Part shown: positions 41,086 through 50,035 of the stretch, one piece after another
How positions within the stretch are numbered: position 1 is the first letter of the stretch
Layout of the letters: every line of letters starts with the position of its first letter
From: Paenibacillus sp. FSL H8-0048
Lineage (GTDB): Bacteria > Bacillota > Bacilli > Paenibacillales > Paenibacillaceae
Direction: 5' to 3'
Assembly: GCF_038002825.1 (NCBI RefSeq)
Contig: NZ_JBBODF010000001.1
Location: forward strand, 620,001-684,000
DNA length: 64,000 bases
Translations under genes and position numbers: made by a program
Notes under the pieces: generated by a model
Seen by the model: only the letters and a program-made list of their open reading frames with translations
Databases searched by the model: none
Told to the model about the DNA's origin: nothing

Positions 41086-42940
41086 ATTTTACCGGGAAAT
41101 ACACCTGATAAGGCTCGTACCCGATATCACGGATTCTTCTGAGCTGGATGCCCGGGTCCTGACGGGTGGTCTTGAAGAAGTAGCGCCAGCTCCCCCACTC
41201 CCGTTCATTCTCCATGATGATCTCATCGGCTGCACCTGCTAACGGGGGATATAGAATCCGTTCATGCTCCGTGATACCGGCCAGCACTTCAGGACCATAG
41301 CGGAACGCACCAGTCTGTTCATCGTCCGGCAGAGGGATAAACCGGATGCCCACCGGCAAAATGATGCTGATCCGGTCGCCGTCCTGCCAGTTCCGCAGTA
41401 TCGTGTAGAAGGCAGAGTGATCCGCAGACTTGCCGTGCAGTTCACCATTCACATAGATGACGGCCTCCGACATGATCCAATCGGGAATCCGCAGATGGAT
41501 GGCGAATTCATGGGCTGATCCGGTATGAACGGTGAAGTCGTATTTTCTGTAATCCGGCATGTTCTCATGAAGTGCAGTAATCTCATTCAATTCCTGCTGC
41601 CCGGCTGTGTTCGAGGAGTTCAGCATGCTTCCGCTCATATGGTCCTGAGATTGCTGAATCCGCACGTTCTCTCCGTGGATCTCAGTGGTCAGCTCCGAAC
41701 GGAAATACTGGCAGACATAGATGTCGTTCTGCTCCTGATAATAGATGGCTCTATTCAGCGCGGCGTTGGCCTGGACCATCGTTCCGTGACAGCAGAAGAA
41801 GCTGTCTGTCTCCGTGCTCCAGTCCTTCCGCAGCCCGGCCTTCATTGGCAGGAAGTAGGTGAGCAGTCCGGTTGCGGGGTCGCTGTGCTTATTGCCGGTC
41901 AGATGATACTCCTGGTAATAGGCCTGGGCCATGATTCCGTTGTACATATTGTATTCGATATACTGCGCATAGGCCGGATCTGAGGTGTGCCGGAACAGGA
42001 ATTCTGCCAGACGGATCATATTATATACCGTACAGTGCTCCTGATTCTTGTCTCCAAGGCGGGCCTTGATCTTCATCTTCGGCATCCACACCTCACCGGC
42101 CGTATTGCCGCCTGTGGCCAGCATTCCCCGTTCAGTTACAGCACATTTCCAATAGGCTGTGACGATATCCATCCAGCGCTGCTCACCGGTGACCTCGTAA
42201 GCTCGGGCGCAGCCAAGCACTTCGGGAATGGTTGTGTTGGCGTGCATGTTGGTCAGCGGGTCTTTATTTTCCAGTAATGGACGGAACAGTCGGCTGCGGT
42301 AATAACGCTCCAGCAGGGTCGTATACTTGGCATCTCCGGTAATCTGAAGCAGGTCCGCCCATGCCTCCAGCATACCGCCCGTCTCCATATCCAGAATGTC
42401 ATCGAACTTCTCTCTGGTGAAGGTACTGCTCCAGTCGACGAACCAGTCGGCAAAACGATTGGCGATGTCAAGCGCCTTGCCGCAGCCGGTGAACTGGTGC
42501 ATGTCCACAAGTCCCATAAATAACTTATGAATATTATATTGCGGTGCCCAGATTGCTTTGCCTTGTGCCACCCAGTGCAGATATTTCTCGGGAATCGGCG
42601 CGGCCCATTGTCCTCCGTTGTCCTTCTGGCATTCAGCCAGCTCGTCAAGGATAAGGTCAGCCTTCACCTTGATTTCCTGGTCCCCGGTCTCATGATACCG
42701 GATCGCTGCCGCAGACAGCCAGTGCCCCAGGAAATGACCGCGGATCTGGCATACCGGTGTCTCCCAGCCCCCATGGGCATCTTCCGGGATATCCCTGCCG
42801 TCATATCTTCCAGCTTCCACCTTATAGTTAAAAAGGAGATTATCATTCGTCAGCTTCATCAAATACCGGCGGTTGGCATCCTCTCTGCGCTTCAAATCAT
42901 GGTCTTGAAGAATAACCTGTTTGCCCTTCAGTTCTCTCAT
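41063..42940 (-). CDS. Glycoside hydrolase family 127 (beta-L-arabinofuranosidase type)
   Basis: A 625-residue enzyme without signal peptide. The catalytic zinc site of GH127 is complete: EHCTVYNMIRLAEF (Glu and Cys) and SFFCCHGTMVQ (two Cys, the second of the pair being the nucleophile in HypBA1). Early helices of the (alpha/alpha)6 barrel include GHFLGHWLSAAAIRYHETGD and WAPQYNIHKLFMGLVDMHQF. It releases beta-linked L-arabinose from oligosaccharides in the cytoplasm. AAGGAG is eight bases before the ATG. It is the last gene of the large minus-strand glycan cluster. The final residues PHKVEF come from a dispersed repeat. Confidence 0.9.
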   Translation of the reverse strand: MRELKGKQVILQDHDLKRREDANRRYLMKLTNDNLLFNYKVEAGRYDGRDIPEDAHGGWETPVCQIRGHFLGHWLSAAAIRYHETGDQEIKVKADLILDELAECQKDNGGQWAAPIPEKYLHWVAQGKAIWAPQYNIHKLFMGLVDMHQFTGCGKALDIANRFADWFVDWSSTFTREKFDDILDMETGGMLEAWADLLQITGDAKYTTLLERYYRSRLFRPLLENKDPLTNMHANTTIPEVLGCARAYEVTGEQRWMDIVTAYWKCAVTERGMLATGGNTAGEVWMPKMKIKARLGDKNQEHCTVYNMIRLAEFLFRHTSDPAYAQYIEYNMYNGIMAQAYYQEYHLTGNKHSDPATGLLTYFLPMKAGLRKDWSTETDSFFCCHGTMVQANAALNRAIYYQEQNDIYVCQYFRSELTTEIHGENVRIQQSQDHMSGSMLNSSNTAGQQELNEITALHENMPDYRKYDFTVHTGSAHEFAIHLRIPDWIMSEAVIYVNGELHGKSADHSAFYTILRNWQDGDRISIILPVGIRFIPLPDDEQTGAFRYGPEVLAGITEHERILYPPLAGAADEIIMENEREWGSWRYFFKTTRQDPGIQLRRIRDIGYEPYQVYFPVKSPHKVEF

Positions 42941-43071
42941 TGCTGCAGCTCCTTAATGGAATGACGTTGATTGCACAATGAAATTATAAAGAAGCTGGCG
43001 TCGTATTCCAATGATGGATACGTATATAAAGTTGATTCATACGGCTTAATTGCGTAAGCTCCGGTTGGAAA

Positions 43072-44667
43072 TTATAGCTGCCCCAGATCCTCTTCGGTGA
43101 TGAACACGGCTTTATGCTTCCTGCGGTTATAGCTGATGCGCACAGGATCACCTGCCTTAAGCGGACTTAGGAATGAGATGACTTGCTTAATCTCAACGTC
43201 CTTGAGCCGGCCTTCATCCACGAACTCCACCACGAAGCGGACCATCGGCTGTTCGTTAACATAGAGACCTGTCTCCTTCATACTCTTAATGTGGCCCTGA
43301 ACGATCTCGCCTGACTGGATCTGTCTGCTTCTGGCGTTCATCAGCATGCGTGGAATAATAGCAAAGCCCAGCAGCATGGCCAAGGTAATCACAACCCATA
43401 CGGCCCAGTTGATGATAAGTCCTCCGCCCTGCTTGGCATAATTCATGAAGCTTACGAGGGAGACCCGGGTATCGTTGTCCGTTATGAGCCAGCCTTCCAC
43501 CTGCTGATTGGTGTATACGTTGGCCTTCCCGATCTCCAGATCTGCAGCTCCTACTTCCTGTTTGCCGCTGCTATAATATAGCGTGCTGCTGCCTAATTGC
43601 TTATAGAACCGGGTGTCCGTGTCTTTGATATGGTCATACGCTAACTGCTTCAGAAGTGATGAGGCATCCTGAAACTGTCCGGTCCGTTCATTGAAAATAT
43701 ATCCTGTAACCTGCCCGTCAACTTCATCCTCTGCCGTAGATCCGGCGATCAGCAGCTCTTCGTCATTCAGCAGGAAGACACGGGTTTGGTAGACCGGCTT
43801 CGGCACAGGAACAGCGTCTCCCCATTCCTTCTCATTTCTGTTGTAGAAGGCAGCTATGCCTGGATAATCGTCATGCACTCGGACCAGCTTGGCGTTATTG
43901 AAACCAAAGACCTTAGCGAACTGTGCGCTGGCCCGGTCCTGCAGAGCGAATGAGGCTTCATCCTCCTGCCCCACCAGCACGGCAGGCTTGCCTGCCGTGT
44001 CCAGAATTCCGCTGACCAAGGCTGAACGGTTATCCTTTAAGCTGACCGAGAATAATGGGACCGACAGTTCATTCTGGAAGCTGCCTATCAACTCAGACAT
44101 CCGGACCGGTCTGGCCGGGAGAAGCTTCTGCTTATCCAGGATCGCCCGTTCCAGCTTGCCGTCCTTCACCTGGGCAATCACCCATTCGGAGTCCGTGATA
44201 TTCCCGGCGGCAATCAATCTGCCCCGCCAGGAGAACGCATTCGAACTTAAGGAGAACGGAATATGGAGCGTACCTTGCGACAGCTCCTCGATCTCGCCTG
44301 TGGGGCGGATGAGATTCAGCATCAGTCCTGAGGTCTTGGTATAGATCGGGATGAGAATACCATCCTGCTGATAGGTGACTGGTCCCGGCTCGCTCTGGAA
44401 GCTGGTGGGGATGGTGGTCTGCCGGATCAGCGCTGCGGTTGCGGTGTCCCATAGATATACGTCGTATTTCTCATCAAATGTATCTTCCTTGGACAGGCCT
44501 AGCATTTGCTTGCCCCCATCCAGCAGAAAGATCTGTTCCATGGCGGGGAAGTAGTCCTTCACATTCGTTAGATAATTTCTGTAGTCTTTCCAGGTGTAGA
44601 AGCTTAGAATGATGACTGGGATTAGAAAAAAAAGATTTAATATCGAGATAGTGCGTTTCCTTTTCAT
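43072..44667 (-). CDS. Two-span membrane protein with extracellular propeller-like region, unknown
   Basis: A 531-residue protein. One helix near residues 8-25, a 390-residue outside region with repeated strand segments (MEQIFLLDGGKQMLGLSK, DGILIPIYTKTSG, RLIAAGNITDSEWVIAQVKD, VFLLNDEELLIAGST), a second helix near 420-440 (NWAVWVVITLAMLLGFAI) and a cytoplasmic C-terminal domain (IQSGEIVQGHIKSMKETG, PLKAGDPVRISYNR) like DUF3592-type or small beta-barrel folds. The outside part looks like a propeller that could sense a ligand or partner. GGAGGAG precedes the ATG. Family unknown; its place between GH127 and GH3 suggests a role with glycans or the wall. Confidence 0.65.
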   Translation of the reverse strand: MKRKRTISILNLFFLIPVIILSFYTWKDYRNYLTNVKDYFPAMEQIFLLDGGKQMLGLSKEDTFDEKYDVYLWDTATAALIRQTTIPTSFQSEPGPVTYQQDGILIPIYTKTSGLMLNLIRPTGEIEELSQGTLHIPFSLSSNAFSWRGRLIAAGNITDSEWVIAQVKDGKLERAILDKQKLLPARPVRMSELIGSFQNELSVPLFSVSLKDNRSALVSGILDTAGKPAVLVGQEDEASFALQDRASAQFAKVFGFNNAKLVRVHDDYPGIAAFYNRNEKEWGDAVPVPKPVYQTRVFLLNDEELLIAGSTAEDEVDGQVTGYIFNERTGQFQDASSLLKQLAYDHIKDTDTRFYKQLGSSTLYYSSGKQEVGAADLEIGKANVYTNQQVEGWLITDNDTRVSLVSFMNYAKQGGGLIINWAVWVVITLAMLLGFAIIPRMLMNARSRQIQSGEIVQGHIKSMKETGLYVNEQPMVRFVVEFVDEGRLKDVEIKQVISFLSPLKAGDPVRISYNRRKHKAVFITEEDLGQL

Positions 44668-44764
44668 CCTGTGTCTCCTCCTTCAGTGTCGTGTTGTATT
44701 CCCTCCAGGAATTGGGATTCTATGTTTTAACATAGTACTATTTTTTTCTCTATCAACACAAATG

Positions 44765-44798
44765 AGAGCAGACCTCATTCATGATGAGAGTCTGCTCT
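44765..44798. terminator. Hairpin after the GH3 gene
   Basis: AGAGCAGAC (44765-44773) pairs with GTCTGCTCT (44790-44798). The minus strand continues CATTTGTG, a weak T tract, so it may only be a partial terminator before the next gene. Confidence 0.5.
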
Positions 44799-44850
44799 TG
44801 ATAGAGTTGTATAGGACAAAATCTTAACTAAAGTGTAATCGTTACTGCGG

Positions 44851-46419
44851 TCAACATTTAGACTTCCGGCCGCTCAATACTTCCGCCAGCGCCTGAAGCG
44901 AATAATCAGAGGTCGAGCACAGCAGGATGCTTCCGGCGTTCTGCGGCAGGTAAGCATCGTCATACGGGTTGCGCAGCACCAGATTCAGCAGCGGGCAAGC
45001 CGCAGCAAGCTGCGCGGCAAGTTCGAGCTGGCCGTGAAACAGGTGGGCATTCAGCGTTCCCTGGATCACGGTATGTCCGGCAGCCTTGGCACATAAGCCG
45101 GCAATCTCAGCAGCTTCAGGCTTCATGCTGCAATATTCTACCTGCACGGGCAAGCCCTGGTCTTCCAGCAGTGAGGCCAAGCCGATGGTCTGGCCGCCGG
45201 AATTGTCGGCGATAGTGAGCTGCTCCTGGCGCGGCAAGATCAGCAGATAGGAGCGTTCAGCAGACAGCGGCAGTAATTGCTGCGGATCACGGCTGATCTT
45301 GACCGTGCGGCGCGCATATTGTAGGGCCGCCTCTTTCCAGCCCTCGCGCGGAATAGGCCGGGCTGCCGTCTGGTATTGCCGGAATTTCGCATAGAGGCGG
45401 TGGATGCGGCTGACCGATTCGTCAATTCTGGACTCGGCGATGACGCCGTCCAGAACAGCTTGTCGGATGCCAGCGATGACCCGCTCCTGGAATTCTGGCG
45501 TATGACACATCAATATCATGTCATTGCCGGCCAGTACAGCCAACACTCCCACATCTTCCGGGTTGAAATTCTTCTTGATCGCGCCCATCTCAATGTCATC
45601 GGTGCAGATCACACCCTGGAAGCCGAGACGCCTCCGCAGCAGCTCTCCGGCGAAGAACGGGCTGAGCGAAGCAGGCAGACCTTCCGACTCGGCAATGGCC
45701 GGAAAGACGAGATGGCCCATCATGATCGAATCCGCCCCGGCTTCAATGGCGGCGATGAATGGCAACAGCGGTCCGTTCATTAATTCCTCTATTGTAAGTT
45801 CGCACTCAGGCAGTACTACATGAGAATCCCCGCTGACTTGTCCGTGACCGGGGAAATGCTTGGCTGTTACGGCCACCCCTGCCTCATGCATTCCACGAAT
45901 ATATGCCTTGCCGAAGGCGGCTACTACTTCAGGGTCTTCGCCGAAGGAACGTACCCCTACAACTGGATTGTCTATGTTCGTATTCACATCCAGCACCGGT
46001 GCCCAATTCATCGGAATGCCCAGTGCACGGAGCTGGCTGCCGATGATTTTACCTTGGAGATAAGCAGTCTCAGCATCCAGGCTTAATCCGGCGGCACGGT
46101 TACCGGGGATATGCGGATAAAAGGTCTTGAACTTGGAGAGCGTACCTCCTTCCTCATCAATCGATATATAATAAGGCTGTGGAATGCCGGAGTCTCCGGC
46201 AATGGACTGAACCTCTGCCATCAGCTTCAGCGTCTGCTGCTCATCCTTAACATTATGAGGGAACAGGCCGATCCCTCCGAACTGGTTCCCGGACATCCGC
46301 TTACGAAATTCTGGCTCCGCTGTTGTAGAAGGGGTGCCCACTACGCACATTAGCGTGATTTTGTCCTCCAGGCTCATGGCGGCCGGATCTTGCAGGGAAT
46401 TCACTTCATTCAGTTGCAT
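44851..46419 (-). CDS. Glycoside hydrolase family 3, NagZ-type beta-N-acetylglucosaminidase
   Basis: A 522-residue cytoplasmic enzyme. The hallmark NagZ motif KHFPGHGQVSGDSH holds the His/Asp acid-base dyad, and the nucleophile Asp is in VICTDDIEMGAI. ISIDEEGGTLSKF and PMNWAPVLDVNTN are also family segments. The C-terminal 150 residues form the second GH3 domain. It removes N-acetylglucosamine from chito- or muro-oligosaccharides. Without a signal peptide it must act on imported material, unlike Bacillus NagZ, which is exported. GGAGGATGGAG precedes the ATG. Confidence 0.9.
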   Translation of the reverse strand: MQLNEVNSLQDPAAMSLEDKITLMCVVGTPSTTAEPEFRKRMSGNQFGGIGLFPHNVKDEQQTLKLMAEVQSIAGDSGIPQPYYISIDEEGGTLSKFKTFYPHIPGNRAAGLSLDAETAYLQGKIIGSQLRALGIPMNWAPVLDVNTNIDNPVVGVRSFGEDPEVVAAFGKAYIRGMHEAGVAVTAKHFPGHGQVSGDSHVVLPECELTIEELMNGPLLPFIAAIEAGADSIMMGHLVFPAIAESEGLPASLSPFFAGELLRRRLGFQGVICTDDIEMGAIKKNFNPEDVGVLAVLAGNDMILMCHTPEFQERVIAGIRQAVLDGVIAESRIDESVSRIHRLYAKFRQYQTAARPIPREGWKEAALQYARRTVKISRDPQQLLPLSAERSYLLILPRQEQLTIADNSGGQTIGLASLLEDQGLPVQVEYCSMKPEAAEIAGLCAKAAGHTVIQGTLNAHLFHGQLELAAQLAAACPLLNLVLRNPYDDAYLPQNAGSILLCSTSDYSLQALAEVLSGRKSKC

Positions 46420-46449
46420 AACTGCTCCATCCTCCTGTCGGTTTGTTGG

Positions 46450-48402
46450 CTAATCCTCGTCGTGGACAAGTCCCAGCTCCTGGTAGAGCGTCCGCTCCAG
46501 ATAATCATGCAGATAAAAACGCGATGTTACGAAATGCTCAGCCATATCCCGGGGCTGGTATTGCAGAAGCGCCTCCAGCATCCGGGGCTTGACAGCTTCG
46601 CGACCGTTACGGTTACGGGTGTAATTGTTCAGCAGCGAGCGCCATTCCGCGCTGTCGCCCGGGTACAGCTCCCAGCGGTAGGCATACTTATGGATTGCCC
46701 TGGAACGGTCGGTCGCCACCTCGAAATCATGCATAATTGCGATTAGCTCGGCGTAATCCTTATTCCTCTGGACATTATCGATCAGCTTCCAGATGATATC
46801 GTAGTAATCCTCCAACAGGTAATTGCCAAGCTGTGCATGGCCTGTCTCGGATGAGATACCATGGAACAGCTCCAGGAAGCGGTCGATGAACGTACCGGCA
46901 TCCGCATGCCGGTTCCAGGTGAGATCGGCATGAAGGAGCATCGGGTACCAGGTGGTCTCGAACACGCCATAAGGAACGCCAAGGCTGAACGGCCCGGTCC
47001 AGTTCGTTGCCACCATGCAGCGGATATCCAGCTTCCCGGCAGTCTCTGCCCACTGAAGCAGATTATCTGTCCGGTTATCAATGACCGGATAGTTCTGGTG
47101 CTCCGCCCAGTCGAAGCTGCGGACCGCCGGTGCACCCATCACCTCAATGCCCAGCGCCCTGAACTTATGGGTCAGGGAAGTAACTTCATGTTTGATGTTG
47201 CGGCCGTTATAGATCCAGATCATCGCTGCGCTGCGCGGATCAAGCTTCGCCAGCTCTTCCGGCGGGCATTTGTCCAGCATGTCGTGCCAGAAGATCGGCT
47301 GCCGTCCCCGGCTGGCCGTGAATTCGATCAGACGGTTCAGGAAGGAGATGAAGGCCCGCTCCCGCACACCGCCGAACTCCATGCTGCACGCTTCACATTC
47401 ACACAGGCTGTACACCTCGTCACAGCCAAGATGGATGTAAAGCGATCCGGGATGGGCGTCCATCATCTCCGCAAGCAGGCCGGTAATCAGCTCATATGTC
47501 TGCGGATGGGATGGGCAGATCTCGCCTGTAGACTCTTCGGTCTCCCGCAGATGCTTCCAGGCGTCATGGCGCAGCACATACTCCAGATGGCCGAAGCTCT
47601 GCTGTAGCGGGATAATCTCGATATAATGCTCATGCGCCGCAGCCTGAAGCGCCTCCAGCTGTTCCTCGCTAAGCGAGTGCTGCGGATGGCTGAATTCGCG
47701 GTGTGTGCTGAACGGGAATTTGTCCTCGTATTCAATGAGCACCGCGTTCGTCTTGTAGCGGGAGAATTCCGCCAGATATAGGGTCAGCCGCTCCGGCTTC
47801 GAGAAGGTCTGGCGCAGATCGAAATTCATCACTCGAAGCTCTGTATCGGGCCAGTCGGTAATGGAAACCGCCGGAATATCGTCATCGGCGTGCAGGCTCT
47901 GCAATTGCAGCAGCGTTTGCAAGCCGTAATAGAGCCCCGGAGCGTCAAGTGCGCGGATAATTGCTCCGCTTGCGATAACCTCCAGATGGTAGCCTTCCGT
48001 TCGGCCCTTCAGCGCGGACAAGTCTGCCTCAGCAGGATCAGGAGCCGAAGCCCTGCCATTATTCAGTCCGGCTTCTCCGGGCGTTGCCCATGCGGCATCC
48101 TGCCCGGAAGCTACTAGTTCAGTCTGCGTTGAAGTTTTCCCAGTGCTCTCAGTGCTTTCAGTGCTCTCAGTGATCTCAGTTTCCTTGCTTTCCGCAAACC
48201 CCTCAATCAGCAGCGAGTATCCCTCAGCTGCTCCCGAGACAGTCGTGATAATCTCCCGGCCGGGAAAAGCCCGCCTGCAATGAAGCACCAGCCGGGGATC
48301 ATCCACTTCCATGGCCAGCCGCAGACGGACTTCCCCGCCTGCCCGCCATGGCTCCTTCTCCGTCATCCTTATCTGCTTCGGCTCGGGTATTAAGCTAAGC
48401 AT
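46450..48402 (-). CDS. Glycoside hydrolase family 20-type beta-N-acetylhexosaminidase
   Basis: A 650-residue enzyme without signal peptide. The catalytic Asp-Glu pair is in YIHLGCDEVYSLCECEAC; PEPKQIRM at the start and RALDAPGLYYGLQTLLQL mark the N-terminal GH20b domain; the barrel begins near VMNFDLRQTFSKPE. It hydrolyses terminal GlcNAc or GalNAc by substrate-assisted catalysis. Residues about 75-135 are an unusual low-complexity insert (repeated EST units from 9-base repeats at 48140-48185) between two strands of the first domain. AGGAGGAG precedes the ATG. Works with the GH3 and NagA/NagB products. Confidence 0.88.
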   Translation of the reverse strand: MLSLIPEPKQIRMTEKEPWRAGGEVRLRLAMEVDDPRLVLHCRRAFPGREIITTVSGAAEGYSLLIEGFAESKETEITESTESTESTGKTSTQTELVASGQDAAWATPGEAGLNNGRASAPDPAEADLSALKGRTEGYHLEVIASGAIIRALDAPGLYYGLQTLLQLQSLHADDDIPAVSITDWPDTELRVMNFDLRQTFSKPERLTLYLAEFSRYKTNAVLIEYEDKFPFSTHREFSHPQHSLSEEQLEALQAAAHEHYIEIIPLQQSFGHLEYVLRHDAWKHLRETEESTGEICPSHPQTYELITGLLAEMMDAHPGSLYIHLGCDEVYSLCECEACSMEFGGVRERAFISFLNRLIEFTASRGRQPIFWHDMLDKCPPEELAKLDPRSAAMIWIYNGRNIKHEVTSLTHKFRALGIEVMGAPAVRSFDWAEHQNYPVIDNRTDNLLQWAETAGKLDIRCMVATNWTGPFSLGVPYGVFETTWYPMLLHADLTWNRHADAGTFIDRFLELFHGISSETGHAQLGNYLLEDYYDIIWKLIDNVQRNKDYAELIAIMHDFEVATDRSRAIHKYAYRWELYPGDSAEWRSLLNNYTRNRNGREAVKPRMLEALLQYQPRDMAEHFVTSRFYLHDYLERTLYQELGLVHDED

Positions 48403-48479
48403 CGCTCTCTCCTCCTAGTATAACGTTTGATTTAATTTTGTGGATTGGATCAGTAAGACGAAGCTACCGCCCCGCTCAT

Positions 48480-48815
48480 AGTCCGAATGTAATCGGTTCT
48501 CCGATTACATTTGGCGTATGCGCCGCCCCCAGTCCGAATGTAATCGGTTCTCCGATTACATTTGGCGTATGCGCCGCCCCCAGTCCGAATGTAATCGGTT
48601 TTCCGATTACATTTGGCGTATGCGCCGCCCCCAGTCCTAATGTAATCGGTTTTCCGATTACATTGGGCGTATGCGCCGCCCCCGGTCCGATTGTAATCGG
48701 TTTTCCGATTACATTTGGCGTATGCGCTGCTCCCGATCCGAATGTAGTCGGTTTTTCGCATACATGGGACCACACACCGGCTCGCGGGAGCAATGTGTTC
48801 GGTTTTTCGCATCTG
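48480..48815. repeat. Tandem array of about seven 51-bp double-palindrome units
   Basis: Units begin at 48480, 48531, 48582, 48633, 48684, 48735 and 48786. Each holds a palindrome TGTAATCGG-4-CCGATTACA and then GGCGTATGCGCC, itself palindromic. Units 1-5 are nearly identical; 6 and 7 decay. The array fills most of the 466-base gap between nagA and the GH20 gene inside the minus-strand operon. Because 51 is 17 codons, both strands carry long chance frames (17-residue units such as CNRKTDYIRTGGGAYAK); I do not call them genes. There are no spacers, so it is not CRISPR. Confidence 0.9.
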
Positions 48816-48868
48816 TTTGACTCTATAGCTCATCATGCAGATGTCACTATTTTAATTCTGATGCAGTA

Positions 48869-50035
48869 CTAATCCTTATCGGCCGATGTAATCCGGCCGT
48901 TCTTCCATACCGCTTGGATCTCCAGGCCTCCGCCGCCGCCCTTGCGGAAGCCGATCAGATCCGCTGGCGCACCAGCGGTAAGCCCGGCAGCCTGCGGAAG
49001 TGCGAGCAGCCGGGCCGGTTGAACCGAGGCGCAGTCGATGGCGTCCGCCAGCGGTGCCAGCCCGGCCCGGGCCAGGTAGGCCACCTGATCCGCCAGCATC
49101 ATGGCTGATCCGGCCAGCAGCTGCGGATGGCCGGCCAGATGCAGCCGCCCTTCCGGCGTCAGCACCACGTCGCCGCCGATGTGCAGCCTGTAGGCACCCG
49201 GCGCCATGCCGCTCAGCGAGACGGCATCGCTGACGAGAATCGCCCGGTTGCGCTTCACCCGCAGAATCACCTTCAGCAGCGTATCCGGCAGATGGCAGCC
49301 GTCAGCAATCATACAGCCATACAGCTCATCGGCAGCCAACTGCTCCCACAGATAATGAGGATGACGCGGGAGCGTGAGATGTGTGCCATTGCCCAGATGA
49401 GTGGACATCACTGCACCCGCTGCCACCGCTTCCCGGATCTGCTCCGGCGAGGCGGCTGTATGTCCGATGGAGACCCGGACACCGGTGGCGCTGCACCGGG
49501 AGATGAAGGCTGCGGCCCCCGGCCATTCGGGGGACACAGTAATGATCCGTATCAGCCCTTCCGCCGCTTCCTGCCAGCGGCAGAACGCTTCCCAGTCAGG
49601 CGGGCAGATATGCTCCAGGGGGTGCGCCCCGCGCGGACCGTCCTCCGGGGATAGGAAAGGCCCCTCCAGATGGATGCCTGCGATCAGTCCGGCGTTATCC
49701 GGCTGTGTCCGCACCGCTTCAGCAATCGCGGACACTGCCTGGGTGAGCTTGTCCAGCCTGTGCGTAATCAGAGTCGGACAATATGAGGTAACTCCCCGGG
49801 CCAGCAGGCGGCGCGAGAGTCCGGCCACGGTCTCCGGCTTAAGCGGAAGCGTGTTCAGGTCCAGCCCCCAGCCGCCATTGACCTGTAAATCAACCAGCCC
49901 CGGCGCAAGGCAGGGCCAATCAGCCATATGCGGACTCTCGGCCAGCGTATGAACGGCTTCAATGACGCCTTCGTTAACGTGGACCTCAAGCGGCAGGCCG
50001 GTTCTGTAATGTCTTCCCGAGATCACACCGTTCAT
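48869..50035 (-). CDS. nagA: N-acetylglucosamine-6-phosphate deacetylase
   Basis: A 388-residue amidohydrolase with metal-site motifs GIHLEGPFLSPE, SIGHTAASPEQI, MSTHLGNGTHL and LVSDAVSLSG. It removes acetate from GlcNAc-6-phosphate to give glucosamine-6-phosphate for NagB. The THLGNG motif differs from the usual THLFNAM, and the N-terminal beta domain is short, as in amidohydrolases of this Paenibacillus-type subgroup. Overlaps nagB by four bases with no good ribosome binding site, so it depends on translational coupling. The 51-bp array follows it. Confidence 0.88.
   Translation of the reverse strand: MNGVISGRHYRTGLPLEVHVNEGVIEAVHTLAESPHMADWPCLAPGLVDLQVNGGWGLDLNTLPLKPETVAGLSRRLLARGVTSYCPTLITHRLDKLTQAVSAIAEAVRTQPDNAGLIAGIHLEGPFLSPEDGPRGAHPLEHICPPDWEAFCRWQEAAEGLIRIITVSPEWPGAAAFISRCSATGVRVSIGHTAASPEQIREAVAAGAVMSTHLGNGTHLTLPRHPHYLWEQLAADELYGCMIADGCHLPDTLLKVILRVKRNRAILVSDAVSLSGMAPGAYRLHIGGDVVLTPEGRLHLAGHPQLLAGSAMMLADQVAYLARAGLAPLADAIDCASVQPARLLALPQAAGLTAGAPADLIGFRKGGGGGLEIQAVWKNGRITSADKD

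Noticed and set aside
44609..44827. Plus-strand small membrane-like frame of 72 codons
   Set aside because: It overlaps the start of the minus-strand membrane protein and its ribosome binding site and has no ribosome binding site of its own.
48480..48815. CRISPR array
   Set aside because: Units follow each other with no unique spacers, units decay to one side, and no cas gene is in the window.
48438..48872. Long open frames on both strands over the 51-bp array (repeated NVIGSPITF and RTDYIRTGG units)
   Set aside because: The period is a multiple of three and the sequence is palindromic, so several frames stay open automatically; there is no convincing ribosome binding site.
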